Assembly: GCA_017302455.1 (NCBI GenBank)
Contig: JAFLDO010000045.1
Location: 1 to 36,339, forward strand
Length of the DNA stretch: 36,339 nt
Origin: Accumulibacter sp.
Lineage (GTDB): Bacteria; Pseudomonadota; Gammaproteobacteria; Burkholderiales; Rhodocyclaceae
Reading direction: 5' to 3'
Shown piece by piece: positions 35,719 to 36,339 of this stretch (the stretch's first letter is position 1; each line of letters begins with the position of its first letter). A model generated the notes under the pieces. The model made no database searches and was not told the origin of the DNA. It saw nothing but the letters and a program-made list of their open reading frames with translations. Made by a program: the position numbers and the translations under genes.

Positions 35719-36228
35719 TCAGCGGCTGGCAAGTCCGATCGCTGCCCGAAGCTCAGCGACCTCGAGTTCCAGACGGGCGACGCGTTCTTCGAGGCCGGTG
35801 TCTTCCTGAACGGTTTGGCGCCGCACTGCTTCGGTCGGCAGGGCGGCTGCGCCGCACAGCAGGTGCGCCCAGCGCTGCTCACGCGCCCCTGCCTGCCTTG
35901 GCAGTCGGGTCACCAGAGGGCCGCTGCTGCGGGTTGCCAGTTCCTCCAGATACGCCTCGACCGAGGACGCATCATCAAAGCGGTACAGTCGCTCGCTGTT
36001 GGCGCGTAGCTCGCTGATGGTCTGCGGGCCACGCAGTACCAGGACTGCCAGCAAGGCGACACTCGCTGCCGGCACCCCGTACACCCGGCCGAAGTTCTGC
36101 GCGTAACGCAGGACGCGCCCGGAAGCACCGTAGGTTTCGAGCACCAGAATGCGGCCGCGCAGATCCTCGAGCGCCGCTTGCACTTCGCTGTCAATAACGC
36201 TCGTCACAGGATTGTCAATTTGCGGCAC
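35719..36228 (-). pseudogene. YceH-family (DUF480) protein gene, 5'-truncated
   Basis: The frame matches the C-terminal three quarters of E. coli YceH: SEVQAALEDLRGR, then RVLRYAQNFG, SVALLAVLVLRGPQTISELRANSERLYRF, VEAYLEELATRSSGPLVTRLPRQ, REQRWAHLL and a coiled-coil end RLELEVAELRAAI. The conserved first 45 or so residues (the LEARVIGCLLEKQ...TPEQYPLS part) are missing. Native similarity stops at about position 36212, where an insertion-sequence-like end begins; the open frame only continues to a GTG at 36228 inside that sequence. The first winged-helix domain is therefore lost and the gene is probably inactive. It is convergent with the Nudix gene, with stops touching. Confidence 0.8.
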
Positions 36229-36339
36229 ATTAAGGCCAGCGAATCGCGGCGTAATGTGGCCAGCAGAAGTGGCTGTTTTAGCGGTTTCGGACGGGTCGGT
36301 TTTACGCCGTTTTCAGTCTTTTTGCAACGTGGCAAGTGG
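36213..36339. mobile_element. Probable end of an IS21-family insertion sequence, cut by the window edge
   Basis: At the point where yceH similarity ends the sequence begins TGTCAATTTGCGGCACATTA and contains two related units in tandem (GCGGCACATTAAGGCCAGCG and GCGGCGTAATGTGGCCAGCA). Multiple terminal repeats of this sort starting with TG are typical of IS21-family ends. No transposase reading frame is reached before the window stops, so the family call rests on the end sequence only. Confidence 0.5.

Overview
The window reads as chromosomal DNA of a high-GC betaproteobacterium, most likely a member of the Rhodocyclales. Support comes from FlrBC-type sigma-54 control of flagellar genes, a complete 14-gene nuo operon with separate nuoC and nuoD preceded by secG and tRNA-Leu, and Rhodocyclales-like protein sequences. 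The dense phosphate-uptake module (two Pit carriers, three PhoU/DUF47-type proteins) would suit a polyphosphate accumulator such as Candidatus Accumulibacter. That genus-level idea is an inference and is not proven by the sequence.

Layout. (1) 1-5003, flagellar block. A fliG start that breaks off after about 30 codons and fliF lie on the minus strand. They are divergent from flrB-flrC (sensor kinase and sigma-54 activator) and fliE, which has its own good sigma-54 promoter. (2) 5116-8268, housekeeping genes: a small membrane protein, a SAM-dependent methyltransferase, the ribosome-assembly GTPase YlqF/RbgA and a PlsC-type acyltransferase. A very large MalT-like LuxR regulator follows at 8271-10985. 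(3) 11271-12730, a translationally coupled pair: a ParA/MinD-type ATPase and a Lys-Ala-Pro-rich, histone-H1/AlgP-like protein. (4) 12917-17654, the phosphate module DUF47-pit-DUF47-[terminator]-TIGR00153-pit. (5) 17656-19802, a P-loop kinase-like protein coupled by a 4-nt overlap to a protein with an FHA-like region and a PPP-type metallophosphatase domain. (6) 19977-35095, secG, tRNA-Leu(GAG) and nuoA-N, closed by a rho-independent terminator. (7) 35158-36339, a Nudix ADP-ribose pyrophosphatase and a 5'-truncated yceH-family gene cut by what looks like the end of an IS21-type element.

How it fits together. The nuo operon supplies the proton motive force that Pit carriers and the flagellar motor use. 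DUF47 proteins are the usual partners of Pit carriers. The two most interesting candidates sit on either side of the carriers: the ParA/H1-like pair, which could position or space polyphosphate granules or another nucleoid-linked cargo, and the kinase/FHA-phosphatase pair directly downstream of the second carrier. Both assignments are hypotheses from domain content and adjacency.

Both ends of the window interrupt conserved genes (fliG on the left, yceH on the right) with unrelated sequence. That pattern would be expected of a draft contig ending in multicopy mobile DNA. No CRISPR array, rRNA or complete insertion sequence was seen, and no gene-free stretch exceeds 300 bases.
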